Positions 9,700 through 18,000 of a stretch of DNA of 64,000 bases are shown here, piece by piece. Every line of letters begins with the position of its first letter. Positions within the stretch are counted from its first letter, which is position 1. A model generated the notes under the pieces. The model ran no database searches. It had not been told where the DNA came from and saw only the letters and a list, made by a program, of their open reading frames with translations. This DNA is from Pseudomonas guineae. Lineage in GTDB: Bacteria > Pseudomonadota > Gammaproteobacteria > Pseudomonadales > Pseudomonadaceae. The translations under genes were made by a program, and so were the position numbers. The stretch is from assembly GCF_900113745.1 (NCBI RefSeq), contig NZ_FOQL01000003.1:372001-436000 (forward strand). The letters run 5' to 3'.

Positions 9700-9936
9700 A
9701 TGGATTATTTCATCGTCGCTATTACTACCGCTGCCGGCCTGTACTTCCACTGGTGGCTGTATGTACGGATCAAACGCTGGATGGACCGTGACCTGGCGCT
9801 ATCAATGGCCGGCGACTCGTCGCGCAAGCGTCGCTATATGCTCGATCGACTGGCTGAAGCACAGGCTAAAGGCATCAAGCGCAGCGACCTGCCCAACTTA
9901 CTTGAGCAAGCCGCAGCGAATTATCCTGGCGAGTGA
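9700..9936 (+). CDS. Small conserved Pseudomonas protein of unknown function
   Basis: A 78-residue protein that I do not recognise beyond its position between slyB and pdxH, a location where Pseudomonas genomes carry a small conserved gene. Residues 1-19 are a hydrophobic helix that could anchor it in the inner membrane; the rest is a charged, helix-forming domain with Arg-Lys-Arg-Arg-Tyr-Met-Leu-Asp-Arg-Leu and a C-terminal amphipathic stretch. GGGG precedes the ATG by about six bases. It converges on pdxH with a 7-base gap, so any terminator is shared or lies in the coding ends. Confidence 0.75.
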   Translation: MDYFIVAITTAAGLYFHWWLYVRIKRWMDRDLALSMAGDSSRKRRYMLDRLAEAQAKGIKRSDLPNLLEQAAANYPGE

Positions 9937-9943
9937 ATAGTGT

Positions 9944-10591
9944 TCAAGGTGCCAGGCGCTCGCGCAACCAGGCGGCGTTTTCTAAACGGAAGTTGAGGCG
10001 GTCATGCAGACGGCTAGAACGGCCCTGCCAGAACTCGATACGCTCCGGCAGCAGACGATAGCCACCCCAGTGCGGCGGACAATGCGGTGCGCGATCAAGA
10101 AAGCGTTGCTCCGTTTGCGCCAGCAGGTCTTCTAACTCAGTGCGATCAGCGATGACCTGGCTTTGCGGTGAAGCCCAGGCACCCAAACGGCTGCCCAATG
10201 GACGCACTTGAAAGTAGGCATCGCACTCCTCTGCCGTTACCCGCTCGACACGCCCTTCGATGCGCACCTGACGCTCCAGGCTGGGCCAGAAGAAGGTCAT
10301 AGCAGCAAATGGATTGGCCAGCAGATGCTGACCTTTTGCGCTGTCGTAATTGCTAAAGAAGGTAAAACCGCGCGCATCCAGTCCTTTGAGCAGCAGCACG
10401 CGGCAATGTGGCCGCCCCTCAGCATCAACGGTTGCCAGGGTCATGGCATTGGGTTCAACCGGTAGCTGTTCGGTTTTCACCGCCTCGGCAAACCATTGCT
10501 CAAACAGTGCAAACGGCTCAAGCGGCGCTTGCGCCTCGCACAAGCCATCACGGGTGTAGTCACGGCGCATATCAGCCAGGGTTTGAGTCAT
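9944..10591 (-). CDS. pdxH: Pyridoxamine/pyridoxine 5'-phosphate oxidase
   Basis: A 215-residue FMN-dependent oxidase that converts pyridoxine or pyridoxamine 5'-phosphate to pyridoxal 5'-phosphate, the last step of vitamin B6 synthesis and salvage. Family motifs are present in order: [24 protein letters not shown] (FMN phosphate site), Gln-Val-Arg-Ile-Glu-Gly, and the C-terminal Trp-Gln-Gly-Arg...Arg-Leu-His-Asp-Arg that binds PLP. The ATG at 10591 gives the standard length and has GAGG upstream; an earlier in-frame start is rejected. Stand-alone transcription is likely. Confidence 0.97.
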   Translation of the reverse strand: MTQTLADMRRDYTRDGLCEAQAPLEPFALFEQWFAEAVKTEQLPVEPNAMTLATVDAEGRPHCRVLLLKGLDARGFTFFSNYDSAKGQHLLANPFAAMTFFWPSLERQVRIEGRVERVTAEECDAYFQVRPLGSRLGAWASPQSQVIADRTELEDLLAQTEQRFLDRAPHCPPHWGGYRLLPERIEFWQGRSSRLHDRLNFRLENAAWLRERLAP

Positions 10592-10681
10592 CGGCAAATC
10601 CTCTCGAACAGATGGCGCCAAGCTTAACCACTGGCGCTCTACTTAGCTTGATCTGCGACAAAAGGCCGCTGTATCTCGGCC

Positions 10682-11362
10682 TTATGGGCGAGTGGCTGGC
10701 TTGTCCGCCTTGGCAATCACCTTGGCGTTCTTGCCTGAAGCAGGCTTGACTACCGCAACAGCAGTGGCAGGCGCAGGTGCGCTGTATTTGGCAATCAGCG
10801 CATTGAGAGTGGCTTTCGAGGTCAGCATGATCTCGACCCGACGGTTCAGTTCGCGGCCTTGCCGGCTGTCGTTAGCCGCACGCGGCATGTCGGAGCCCAT
10901 GCCTTTAACCATCAGACGATTCTGCTTAAGACCGCTGAGACGGAAGATCGAGGTGAACGCGCGGGCACGCTGTTGGCTCAGCTCACGGTTGGCATTCACT
11001 TCGCCGCTGCTGTCGGCATGGCCAAGGATCAGCACGCCGATGCTTTCATCACTCTCCAGCAACTTAGCCATGCGGCTCAGTGGGCCGAGGGTGACGGGGA
11101 GCATCATATTCGGACGGTCGGGGTTGAACGTACCCTGCACCGGCGCGGTGATCACCAAGAGGTTTTCTCGGCGTTCAAATTCGAAAGGAGTGCCCTTAAT
11201 CGCTTCGCGCACCTTGGGCTCATACACATCCAGCCAGGCCTGGGTCACTGCCGGCGGCGGCATGGCGACCACTTTAGGCTCAGGCTTTGTGTATTTTTCG
11301 AAAGCACTGCAACCGCTGATCAGCACACACAGGGCGATGGCGAGAGTTTTGTTGGCGAGCAT
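10682..11362 (-). CDS. OmpA-family peptidoglycan-associated lipoprotein
   Basis: A 226-residue lipoprotein with Leu-Ile-Ser-Gly-Cys at its N-terminus (Cys18 lipidated). Residues ~55-180 form an OmpA-C domain, with Gly-His-Ala-Asp-Ser-Ser-Gly (about 115-121), Leu-Ser-Gln-Gln-Arg-Ala and Asn-Arg-Arg-Val-Glu-Ile as the peptidoglycan-binding signatures. A lysine/alanine-rich, probably unstructured tail follows. The protein should tether the outer membrane to peptidoglycan. It is one of four OmpA-C proteins in the window, the others being the tandem pair at 19-20.7 kb and MotY. It appears to be its own transcription unit after pdxH. Confidence 0.9.
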   Translation of the reverse strand: MLANKTLAIALCVLISGCSAFEKYTKPEPKVVAMPPPAVTQAWLDVYEPKVREAIKGTPFEFERRENLLVITAPVQGTFNPDRPNMMLPVTLGPLSRMAKLLESDESIGVLILGHADSSGEVNANRELSQQRARAFTSIFRLSGLKQNRLMVKGMGSDMPRAANDSRQGRELNRRVEIMLTSKATLNALIAKYSAPAPATAVAVVKPASGKNAKVIAKADKPATRP

Positions 11363-11456
11363 CGGGAATCCACATCGTGATAAGCAAAAGAAGCCGGTTA
11401 ATGGCCTGCGCAGAAAGCAGACCAGGCCATGGTTCGCAGCAGTTTAGCTGAGCTGG

Positions 11457-12602
11457 CTATAAACAATCAGCCAATAGACGCGCAAGTTTCTGCGCGCGGG
11501 GGTCCATCAGGACGAACGGTCCCAGATTGTTGGTGACGAAGCCGAAGGCCACATCCCGCTCTGGGTCGGCAAAGCCAATGGAGCCGCCGGCACCAGGGTG
11601 ACCAAATGCACGTGGCCCCATGCCATAGGTAGCGTTGGCGACCTCTGGCTGATCGAGCATGCAACCCAGACCGAAACGGGTACGGGTCAGCAGCGTTTTG
11701 TCCTCGCCCACCGCATGCTCGCGGGTCAGCTCGGCCAGCAACTCGCTCTCCAGCAACCGGCCGTCCAGCAAGCCGCTGTAAAAACCTGCCAGGCTGCGCG
11801 CATTACCATGGCCATTGGCCGCCGGTTGCTGCATACGCCGCCATTCAGGCTTGTTGGTGCTGGTCATGATCGACGGTGGATTGGTAAAAGCCCGTGTACT
11901 CATAGCCGCAGGCTCGCTCATCATGGTCTTGAGCAGGCGTTGAGCCGCGGCATCACCAAAGTTGCCCTTGCCACGCGAGATAATCGCCACCCGATCAAAC
12001 TCTTCATCTGCAAGGCCGACGTGAAAGTCGAGGCCAAGAGGCGTGGCCGTGCGCGCGACGATGGACTCACCCGCCCCGCGCCCCTCGACCCGGCGCAACA
12101 CTTCACCCACCAGCCAACCGTAGGTGATCGGTGCATAACCATGGCCCTCGCCCAAGGCCCACCAGGGCTGCTCTGCGGCTAGCGCGGCAGTCATGGTCTG
12201 CCAGTCATACAATGCTTCGGCCGGCAGCATCTGGTGCAAGGCCGGAAGCCCAGCCTGATGGCTGAGTAAATGACGCAGGGTGACTTTGTCTTTGCCGGCC
12301 GCGGCGAACTCGGGCCAGTAACGTGCGACCGGAGCATCCAGTTCAAGCTTGCCCTCGCCGACCAACTGCAAGGCAGTGACTGCGGTAAAGGTCTTGGTAC
12401 AAGAGAACAGGTTGAGAATGGTGTCGCTGTGCCAGGCCTGCTGGCCGTCTTTGTCGGCCACTCCAGCCCACAGGTCCACCACGGTTTCACCGCCGACTTG
12501 CACACAGAGCGCCATGCCGCGCTCTTGTGGGTCCTCGAACAACGCCGCAAAAGCGTCTCTCAGCGCCTCGAACTTAAGGTCGAAATAGCCCTGTATCTGC
12601 AC
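11457..12602 (-). CDS. Serine beta-lactamase-like esterase (EstB/class C fold)
   Basis: A 381-residue hydrolase of the serine beta-lactamase superfamily. Ser-Cys-Thr-Lys (about residues 67-70) is the S-x-x-K nucleophile motif, Tyr in Tyr-Ala-Pro-Ile-Thr-Tyr-Gly-Trp fills the Y-x-N position, and His-Pro-Gly-Ala-Gly-Gly-Ser near residue 335 replaces the K-T-G box. That HPGAGG replacement is typical of EstB-type carboxylesterases rather than true beta-lactamases. There is no signal peptide, so it is probably cytoplasmic. The start is GTG at 12602 with GAGGAG seven bases upstream. It follows the GH50-like gene on the same strand and may be co-transcribed. Substrate unknown. Confidence 0.88.
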   Translation of the reverse strand: MQIQGYFDLKFEALRDAFAALFEDPQERGMALCVQVGGETVVDLWAGVADKDGQQAWHSDTILNLFSCTKTFTAVTALQLVGEGKLELDAPVARYWPEFAAAGKDKVTLRHLLSHQAGLPALHQMLPAEALYDWQTMTAALAAEQPWWALGEGHGYAPITYGWLVGEVLRRVEGRGAGESIVARTATPLGLDFHVGLADEEFDRVAIISRGKGNFGDAAAQRLLKTMMSEPAAMSTRAFTNPPSIMTSTNKPEWRRMQQPAANGHGNARSLAGFYSGLLDGRLLESELLAELTREHAVGEDKTLLTRTRFGLGCMLDQPEVANATYGMGPRAFGHPGAGGSIGFADPERDVAFGFVTNNLGPFVLMDPRAQKLARLLADCL

Positions 12603-12719
12603 CGTCTTGCTCCTCTATCACTGTTCGGCCAACTGTTCGGCGGATTGTTTCAGCTGCGCCACTTGCGGTGAACCCGACTCAGGGCTAGAAACAGCATTAT
12701 CAGCCCCGCGAATAGCCCT

Positions 12720-14924
12720 TCACGGGCCTGCCGTGGCGGGCGCAGGCACTGGCTTAAGCAGGGCCTTTGGCACCGCCAAGTTGGCGTTGCGCACGCTTTT
12801 AACGAAGCCTGCCCAAGGTCGATCGGTGATTGCAACCAGGCCCAAATGGCCATTTTCGCCATCCAGCAGACGCCCGGTAACCGGTTGATCAAGGTACTGG
12901 AACCAGTGCACGCCAACGATCTGAGGCTCTTCCAGCGCTTTAGTGAGGAAGTGCGCATAGGCCGGGCCGCGTTCCTCTTCCTTATAAACCTCGGCGACGC
13001 CGCCCCAGAACGGCCCGCGATCACGCGAGCCGAAGTGGAACTCGGTGATCATCAGCGGCTTGTCCAGCTCGCGCAGCGCGGCGAAGTCATACCCCTGCTG
13101 CGGCTCACGGGTGTAGAAATTGAAGCTCAGCACATCACAGAAACGCGCACAGGCATTCACCGCCTCGGGGATGCTGCTGGCGAAACGCCCACCCAGCAGC
13201 AAGTGATTAGGCGCGTGCCAGTCGAGCGAGTCGGCAATGGTCTTGAAGTAGGTTTCGGCGTACAGGCTTAAAAAGGCCTGCATGTCCTGCTCGATGGCCG
13301 GGAACTCAGCACTGGGCAGCGGCGCCTGAAAACCAGGGTCTTCCATCAGTTCCCAAGCCTGCAACTGAATACCCCAGGCGCGCGACAGGCCATTGTGGTT
13401 ACGGTATTTATCGCGCAGCTGCTTAAGGAACGCACGCTTAGCCGGCACATCGGTGGTCAACCTTAGCGTGGCGTAAGCCAGAGCGTAACGACCATTAGGG
13501 TCATCCGCAGGCCCCGCCCAAGCGAGCTCGTTGTCGGCGAAATAACCGAGCAGCCAAGGGTTATCACGGTGATCGCGTGAGGCAATCGCTACAGCGCGCT
13601 CAGTGGCCATGGCAAAGCGCGGATCAAACGGGTCAGGCATCGCGCCCCACCAGTCGACACCTGTGCTGATGGTGGCGTAGTCGCCACCAATCAACAGCGG
13701 AATACTGAACGGCATGCGTGCATCGCCGGCAAAGGCCGGCTCACTCCAGTTCCCCAGGGTATTGAAGCCCCAGGCTTGCAGACGGTCCTGACTGAGCATG
13801 CGCCAAGCCACCGGATCAGCCCCGCGGTAACTGCGCTGCAGGTTAGCCTTGTAGAAATCGAACCAACGCCCGCTGGCAAATGTCCGCCCCTGGTTGGCGC
13901 CGTTATCGCTGCGGCTGTCGGACGTGCCGAAGTAGGCCGCCAGGGCATCCCCCTGTTGCGGTAAAGCACTAAACATCGCCTCACGCCCCTCAACATAGGT
14001 GGCGCTCTGTTGTGCGGTCACCGCGTTTACGCCCAGCGAGTAAAACGGATGGCCCTCTGGCGTCACTAGAAACCAACGGCCGTCACGCTTTTCCGTACGG
14101 AAAAAGCCGCTCGCTTCAAACGGCTGCCCACCCGTCCAACCGGAAAATTTATCCTGCGCCGGACGCTCAGCCAGCCAGTCATGCAACTGCTTCTGCTCCT
14201 GCACTACGGCTTCCTGCAGTTGCGCCTCGCTCTTGACCTTGCCTGGCCAGTTGCCCCGCGTGAACTGGCCGTAGCTGTCGACGATACCGGCATAGGCCGC
14301 GGCCGATAGCTGTTCGCTGCTGACGCCGAACTGGCTGATCAAAATATCTTGCGCCGCCTGCGGTTGCGGTATGGACAGGGTTAGCGCGCTGACCTTGCTC
14401 AGGTCCAGCGCGCCAGTGAGTGTATCCGCGAGCAGCAGCCGCTGGCCTTTGTGCGTCCAGGGCATCGGTACCCCGGCGCGCATACCCTGATCACGCGGCG
14501 AAGCTGCTTTTAGGGGAATCAGCAAGGTTTGCGCTGGCCCCGCCGGCAAAGCGATGCGGGTGCTTAGGCGCTGGCCGTCCGTGCTTTCAATCAGCACATC
14601 CAGAGTTAGCGCCCAATCCATGGCGTTTTGCACACGCAAGCTGACCAGGGTTTGCTGCGACCAGTCCCAGCTACCGCTTTGCGGGGTAAGGCGTAGGCTC
14701 GGCTGCGCGGCGGGATGGAAGGTCACCCGGCGCAGCACTTCGCCTTGCGGGGTCGGCTCGCCAATGCGATTAGGCAGCTCAGCATCCTGCGTGGTCACCT
14801 GAACAGCGTCCAGTGGCCGGACAAAGTTGAACAACTCCTGCGGTTCTGTCGCCATGGCTGCGCTGCAATAACCCAGTAGTACTGATAGCAAAATACCTGT
14901 CTGCAGCCTGCGTTTAACCTTCAC
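12720..14924 (-). CDS. Secreted glycoside hydrolase, GH50 beta-agarase-like
   Basis: A 734-residue protein with an N-terminal signal peptide (cleavage likely near Ala-Met-Ala). Residues ~60-190 look like a beta-sandwich carbohydrate-binding module, and ~260-700 like a TIM-barrel of the GH-A clan. Asp-Asn-Glu-Leu-Ala-Trp (Glu466) fits the acid/base site and Ile-Thr-Glu-Phe-His-Phe-Gly-Ser (Glu628) the nucleophile, a pattern I associate with GH50 agarase-like enzymes. Such genes occur in non-marine pseudomonads, so agar need not be the substrate. A GTG at 14924 is chosen because GGGGGAG is eight bases upstream; the GTG at 14933 lies too close. Downstream, the frame stays open for 33 codons beyond its TGA. 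Family call moderately secure. Confidence 0.78.
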   Translation of the reverse strand: MKVKRRLQTGILLSVLLGYCSAAMATEPQELFNFVRPLDAVQVTTQDAELPNRIGEPTPQGEVLRRVTFHPAAQPSLRLTPQSGSWDWSQQTLVSLRVQNAMDWALTLDVLIESTDGQRLSTRIALPAGPAQTLLIPLKAASPRDQGMRAGVPMPWTHKGQRLLLADTLTGALDLSKVSALTLSIPQPQAAQDILISQFGVSSEQLSAAAYAGIVDSYGQFTRGNWPGKVKSEAQLQEAVVQEQKQLHDWLAERPAQDKFSGWTGGQPFEASGFFRTEKRDGRWFLVTPEGHPFYSLGVNAVTAQQSATYVEGREAMFSALPQQGDALAAYFGTSDSRSDNGANQGRTFASGRWFDFYKANLQRSYRGADPVAWRMLSQDRLQAWGFNTLGNWSEPAFAGDARMPFSIPLLIGGDYATISTGVDWWGAMPDPFDPRFAMATERAVAIASRDHRDNPWLLGYFADNELAWAGPADDPNGRYALAYATLRLTTDVPAKRAFLKQLRDKYRNHNGLSRAWGIQLQAWELMEDPGFQAPLPSAEFPAIEQDMQAFLSLYAETYFKTIADSLDWHAPNHLLLGGRFASSIPEAVNACARFCDVLSFNFYTREPQQGYDFAALRELDKPLMITEFHFGSRDRGPFWGGVAEVYKEEERGPAYAHFLTKALEEPQIVGVHWFQYLDQPVTGRLLDGENGHLGLVAITDRPWAGFVKSVRNANLAVPKALLKPVPAPATAGP

Positions 14925-14952
14925 GAACCACACTCCCCCATTGTTTCAGCCA

Positions 14953-14974
14953 CCACGGACAACACTGTCCGTGG
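14953..14974 (-). terminator. Inverted repeat between dinG and the GH gene
   Basis: A perfect 9-bp inverted repeat (CCACGGACA, loop ACAC, TGTCCGTGG). It lies downstream of dinG and upstream of the GH start on the minus strand. No T-run follows it, so termination is uncertain; it may cooperate with the palindrome at 14984-15005. Confidence 0.5.
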
Positions 14975-14983
14975 CAAAATTCA

Positions 14984-15005
14984 GGCCTTGGTGATCACCA
15001 AGGCC
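14984..15005. promoter_or_regulatory. Perfect 22-bp palindrome upstream of the GH gene
   Basis: GGCCTTGGTGATCACCAAGGCC reads identically on both strands. It lies about 60 bases upstream of the GTG of the glycoside hydrolase gene. Two explanations compete: an operator for a dimeric regulator of the hydrolase, or the stem of a dinG terminator (9-bp stem, GATC loop, followed on the minus strand by TGAATTTTG). Confidence 0.5.
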
Positions 15006-15069
15006 CTCTATGCGCTCCACTTGGAACCTATACAGCGCAGCGAGTTGCCTTGTACCGACAGGCGGGGTG

Positions 15070-17214
15070 CTAACTGATTTCCCGCCGAAACGGCGGCAAA
15101 GCATTGAGAATTGATTTGCCGTACCGCTGCGTAACTACGCGGCGATCCAACAGGGTAATAATTCCGCGATCCGCCTCGGTGCGCAGCAAGCGGCCGCACG
15201 CCTGCACCAGGCGCAGCGAAGCATCCGGGACGGCGATTTCCATAAAGGGGTTGCCGCCGCGCGCTTCGATCCACTCGGCCAGAGCCGCTTCCACTGGGTC
15301 GTCCGGTACGGCAAAAGGGATCTTGGCGATCACCACATGCTCGCAGTAGGCACCCGGAAGGTCGACCCCCTCGGCAAAACTGGCCAGGCCAAATAGCACG
15401 CTTTCCTCACCGCTATCGACCCGCGCCTTGTGCTTGTTCAGGGTTTCCTGCTTGGACAGGTTGCCTTGAATAAACACCCGCTTGCGCCAGTCGCGCTCCA
15501 GCCCTTCGAAGACGTCCTGCATTTGTTTACGCGAGGAAAACAACACCAAGGTGCCACGCGAGCCCTCAACCAGCCCAGGCAAGTCACGAATAATCGCTGC
15601 CGTATGGGCCACCGCATCACGCGGATCGGCATTCAAGTTGGGCACCCGCAGCACACCGGCATCAGCATGGTGAAACGGGCTCGGCACCACGGTACTGACC
15701 GCGACTTTCGGCAAGCCGGCACGCATGCGGTAGCGGTCAAAGGTACCCAGCGCCGTCAGCGTCGCCGAGGTCACCAGCGCGCCATAGGCCACATTCCACA
15801 GGTTTCGGCGCAGGGTTTCGGCGGCCAAGATCGGGCTAGCGTTGACTTCAATATCAAACAGCGCGCCGCTGTCGGCTAAGGTCAGCCAACGCGCCATCGG
15901 CGGGCTTTCCTCGGGGTCTTCGGCGGTAAAGGCCAACCATAACTCCCAGCTACCCTGAGCCCGCGCCAGCAGGCTGCCGAACAACGGGTACCACTCTTCG
16001 GCCTGGTGACTGGCGATGCCAACAGTGGCCTCGCCATCCATAGCCTCTTTAAGCTTTTCGGTCACGCCAGTAAACAACTCGGTTAGCTTGGAAAAGCCCT
16101 TTTTCAGTTCGACGCCCAACTCAATCAAATGGCCAGGCACCAGGCCACCGATAAAACGATGACGCGGTCGCTCGCGGCCCTGCATGTCTTCGCCCGGTTT
16201 AAAGTCGGCTACCTGCTCACACGCGGCGAACATAAATTGCTGGTGGGTTTTGATCTCCCGCGCCAGCTCCGGCACCTGCTCAATCAACCGGCCTAAATCA
16301 CCCGGCAACGGGTGCTGGGCAAGCAACTTGGTAAGGTTCTTGGCGGTCTGTTCCAGCCAATCAGCAGTCGAACGCAGGCGAGTGAAATGGGCGAAATGAC
16401 CGATGGCTTTATCCGGCAGGTGATGGCCTTCATCAAACACATAAAGGGTGTCACGTGGGTCCGGCAATACTGCGCCGCCGCCAAGAGCCAGATCAGCCAG
16501 GACCATGTCATGGTTGGTGACGATGACATCAACCTTGCCCATGCCCTCGCGCGCCTTGTAAAAGGCGCACTGCTGGAAGTTCGGGCAATGACGGCTGGTG
16601 CACTGGCTGTGGTCGGTGGTCAGTTGTGACCAGCGCGCGTCTTCCAGCTCTTCCGGCCAGCTGTCGCGGTCGCCGTCCCACTTGTTTCCAGCGAGCTTTT
16701 CGATCATCGCAGTAAAGAGCTTCTGACTCTGCTCATCCACATCGATCTTGAAGCCTTCCTCCTCGAACAGCTGCGCGGTAGCGCTTTGCGCCTGGCCTTC
16801 CTGCAGCAGCATATCCAGCTTGGACAGGCACAGATAACGGCCGCGTCCCTTAGCCAGGGCGAAGCTGAAGTTAAGACCGCTGTTGCGCATCAGGTCCGGC
16901 AGATCTTTATGCACGATCTGCTCTTGCAGCGCCACGGTGGCTGTGGCGATCACCAAGCGTTTGCCGGCAGCCTTAGCCGTGGGAATCGCCGCCATGCTGT
17001 AGGCCACGGTTTTGCCCGTACCGGTGCCGGCCTCAACCGCTACCACTGCGGGGTCACCGACACGCCGGCCTTCTTCATCAACCTCAATGGCCCCGAGCAC
17101 CTTAGCGATTTCGGCAATCATCAAGCGCTGGCCATAGCGCGGCTTAAGCGACTTGGCTTCGAGAAAACGGGAATAAGCGCCCTGGATCTGGGACTTGAGT
17201 TCGGTGCTGAGCAT
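15070..17214 (-). CDS. dinG: ATP-dependent DNA helicase DinG
   Basis: A 714-residue superfamily 2 helicase of the XPD/DinG type, acting on damaged forks and R-loops with 5'-3' polarity. Gly-Thr-Gly-Thr-Gly-Lys-Thr (63-69) is Walker A, and Val-Phe-Asp-Glu-Gly-His-His is the DEAH-like Walker B. Between them the cysteines in Arg-Tyr-Leu-Cys and Cys-Thr-Ser-Arg-His-Cys-Pro-Asn-Phe-Gln-Gln-Cys would hold the 4Fe-4S cluster. Gln-Ala-Cys-Gly-Arg-Leu-Leu-Arg near the C-terminus is helicase motif VI. The ATG at 17214 matches the family length; a longer in-frame start upstream lacks conserved sequence. The gene stands alone, divergent from the CopD-like gene. Confidence 0.95.
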   Translation of the reverse strand: MLSTELKSQIQGAYSRFLEAKSLKPRYGQRLMIAEIAKVLGAIEVDEEGRRVGDPAVVAVEAGTGTGKTVAYSMAAIPTAKAAGKRLVIATATVALQEQIVHKDLPDLMRNSGLNFSFALAKGRGRYLCLSKLDMLLQEGQAQSATAQLFEEEGFKIDVDEQSQKLFTAMIEKLAGNKWDGDRDSWPEELEDARWSQLTTDHSQCTSRHCPNFQQCAFYKAREGMGKVDVIVTNHDMVLADLALGGGAVLPDPRDTLYVFDEGHHLPDKAIGHFAHFTRLRSTADWLEQTAKNLTKLLAQHPLPGDLGRLIEQVPELAREIKTHQQFMFAACEQVADFKPGEDMQGRERPRHRFIGGLVPGHLIELGVELKKGFSKLTELFTGVTEKLKEAMDGEATVGIASHQAEEWYPLFGSLLARAQGSWELWLAFTAEDPEESPPMARWLTLADSGALFDIEVNASPILAAETLRRNLWNVAYGALVTSATLTALGTFDRYRMRAGLPKVAVSTVVPSPFHHADAGVLRVPNLNADPRDAVAHTAAIIRDLPGLVEGSRGTLVLFSSRKQMQDVFEGLERDWRKRVFIQGNLSKQETLNKHKARVDSGEESVLFGLASFAEGVDLPGAYCEHVVIAKIPFAVPDDPVEAALAEWIEARGGNPFMEIAVPDASLRLVQACGRLLRTEADRGIITLLDRRVVTQRYGKSILNALPPFRREIS

Positions 17215-17483
17215 GCTAGGAGCCTGTCGGACTTGACACTGTTCTACTGCAGAAAAGCCGGACACGGCCATTTTTACCGCTGTTTCTCATTAAATAGAGC
17301 CCTACTCGCCTCACAAGCACGATAAAACGCCTCGCACCGGACTGTTCCTCATTACGGACGGTGAAATCCGACAGACGTTCAGGACGCAAAAGGCTGGATA
17401 AATTTTCAGTGTTTGAAATCGGCGGCTATCATAGCGCGCTAATCGATCCAGCGCTGAACCGCGTAACCAACAGGAGTACCTGC

Positions 17484-17948
17484 ATGACCCCTTACGCCTT
17501 CATCTACAGCCTGCACCTGCTCGCAGCACTCGCCTGGGTGGGCGGCATGTTCTTCGCGTGGATGGTCTTGCGTCCCGCAGCCGTTGCCGCACTGGAAGCC
17601 CCGGCCCGCTTAAAACTTTGGCTGGCGGTTTTCCCACGTTTTTTCTACTGGGTTTGGGCGGCTGTGATTGTCTTGCCAATTACCGGCATGGGCATGTTGC
17701 ATCTGCGCTTTAGCGGCTTCGAGACCGCGCCACGCTATGTGCACATCATGATAGGGCTGTATATCGCGATGCTGGCGCTGTTTCTGCGGATTCAGGCCCT
17801 GCAACTGCCGGAATTGCGCCGCGCCGTAACAGCAGAAGACTGGCAGAGTGGCGGCGCAGTGCTTGGGCGTATTCGACGCCTAGTCGGCATCAATCTATTG
17901 CTGGGGGTGCTGGTGGTTGTAATCGCGGCGGCCCGCCCTTCGTTCTAG
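17484..17948 (+). CDS. CopD-like integral membrane protein
   Basis: A 154-residue inner-membrane protein with four hydrophobic segments. His11 and the Ala-Trp-Val-Gly-Gly-Met-Phe-Phe block that follows, together with Tyr-Val-His-Ile-Met (about 87-91), resemble the CopD/YcnJ-type domain that contains membrane histidines. Members are linked to copper handling or are simply uncharacterised. GGAG is nine bases before the ATG; an in-frame upstream extension has no conserved features. It diverges from dinG and converges on the collagen-like gene across a hairpin. Copper function is not shown by the sequence. Confidence 0.75.
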   Translation: MTPYAFIYSLHLLAALAWVGGMFFAWMVLRPAAVAALEAPARLKLWLAVFPRFFYWVWAAVIVLPITGMGMLHLRFSGFETAPRYVHIMIGLYIAMLALFLRIQALQLPELRRAVTAEDWQSGGAVLGRIRRLVGINLLLGVLVVVIAAARPSF

Positions 17949-17959
17949 CACTGTTCAAT

Positions 17960-17985
17960 TAACCGCTGCCAGAAGGCAGCGGTTA
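17960..17985. terminator. Hairpin between convergent genes
   Basis: A perfect 11-bp inverted repeat (TAACCGCTGCC, loop AGAA, complement) sits 12 bases after the CopD-like stop and 16 bases before the end of the collagen-like gene. It lacks a clear T-run, so it is a probable but unproven bidirectional terminator. Confidence 0.6.
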
Positions 17986-18000
17986 GAACGGTAAGTGCGA

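Noticed and set aside
12650..13024. Minus-strand frame ending in a hydrophobic, basic tail that looks like a membrane anchor
   Set aside because: It overlaps the end of the glycoside hydrolase in another frame, and its upstream part is arginine/serine shadow sequence.
14953..15005. CRISPR-like repeats between dinG and the glycoside hydrolase
   Set aside because: The two inverted repeats differ in sequence and there is no spacer-repeat periodicity.
17215..17271. Longer DinG N-terminus (19 extra residues)
   Set aside because: No family conservation in the extension; the ATG at 17214 gives the standard start.
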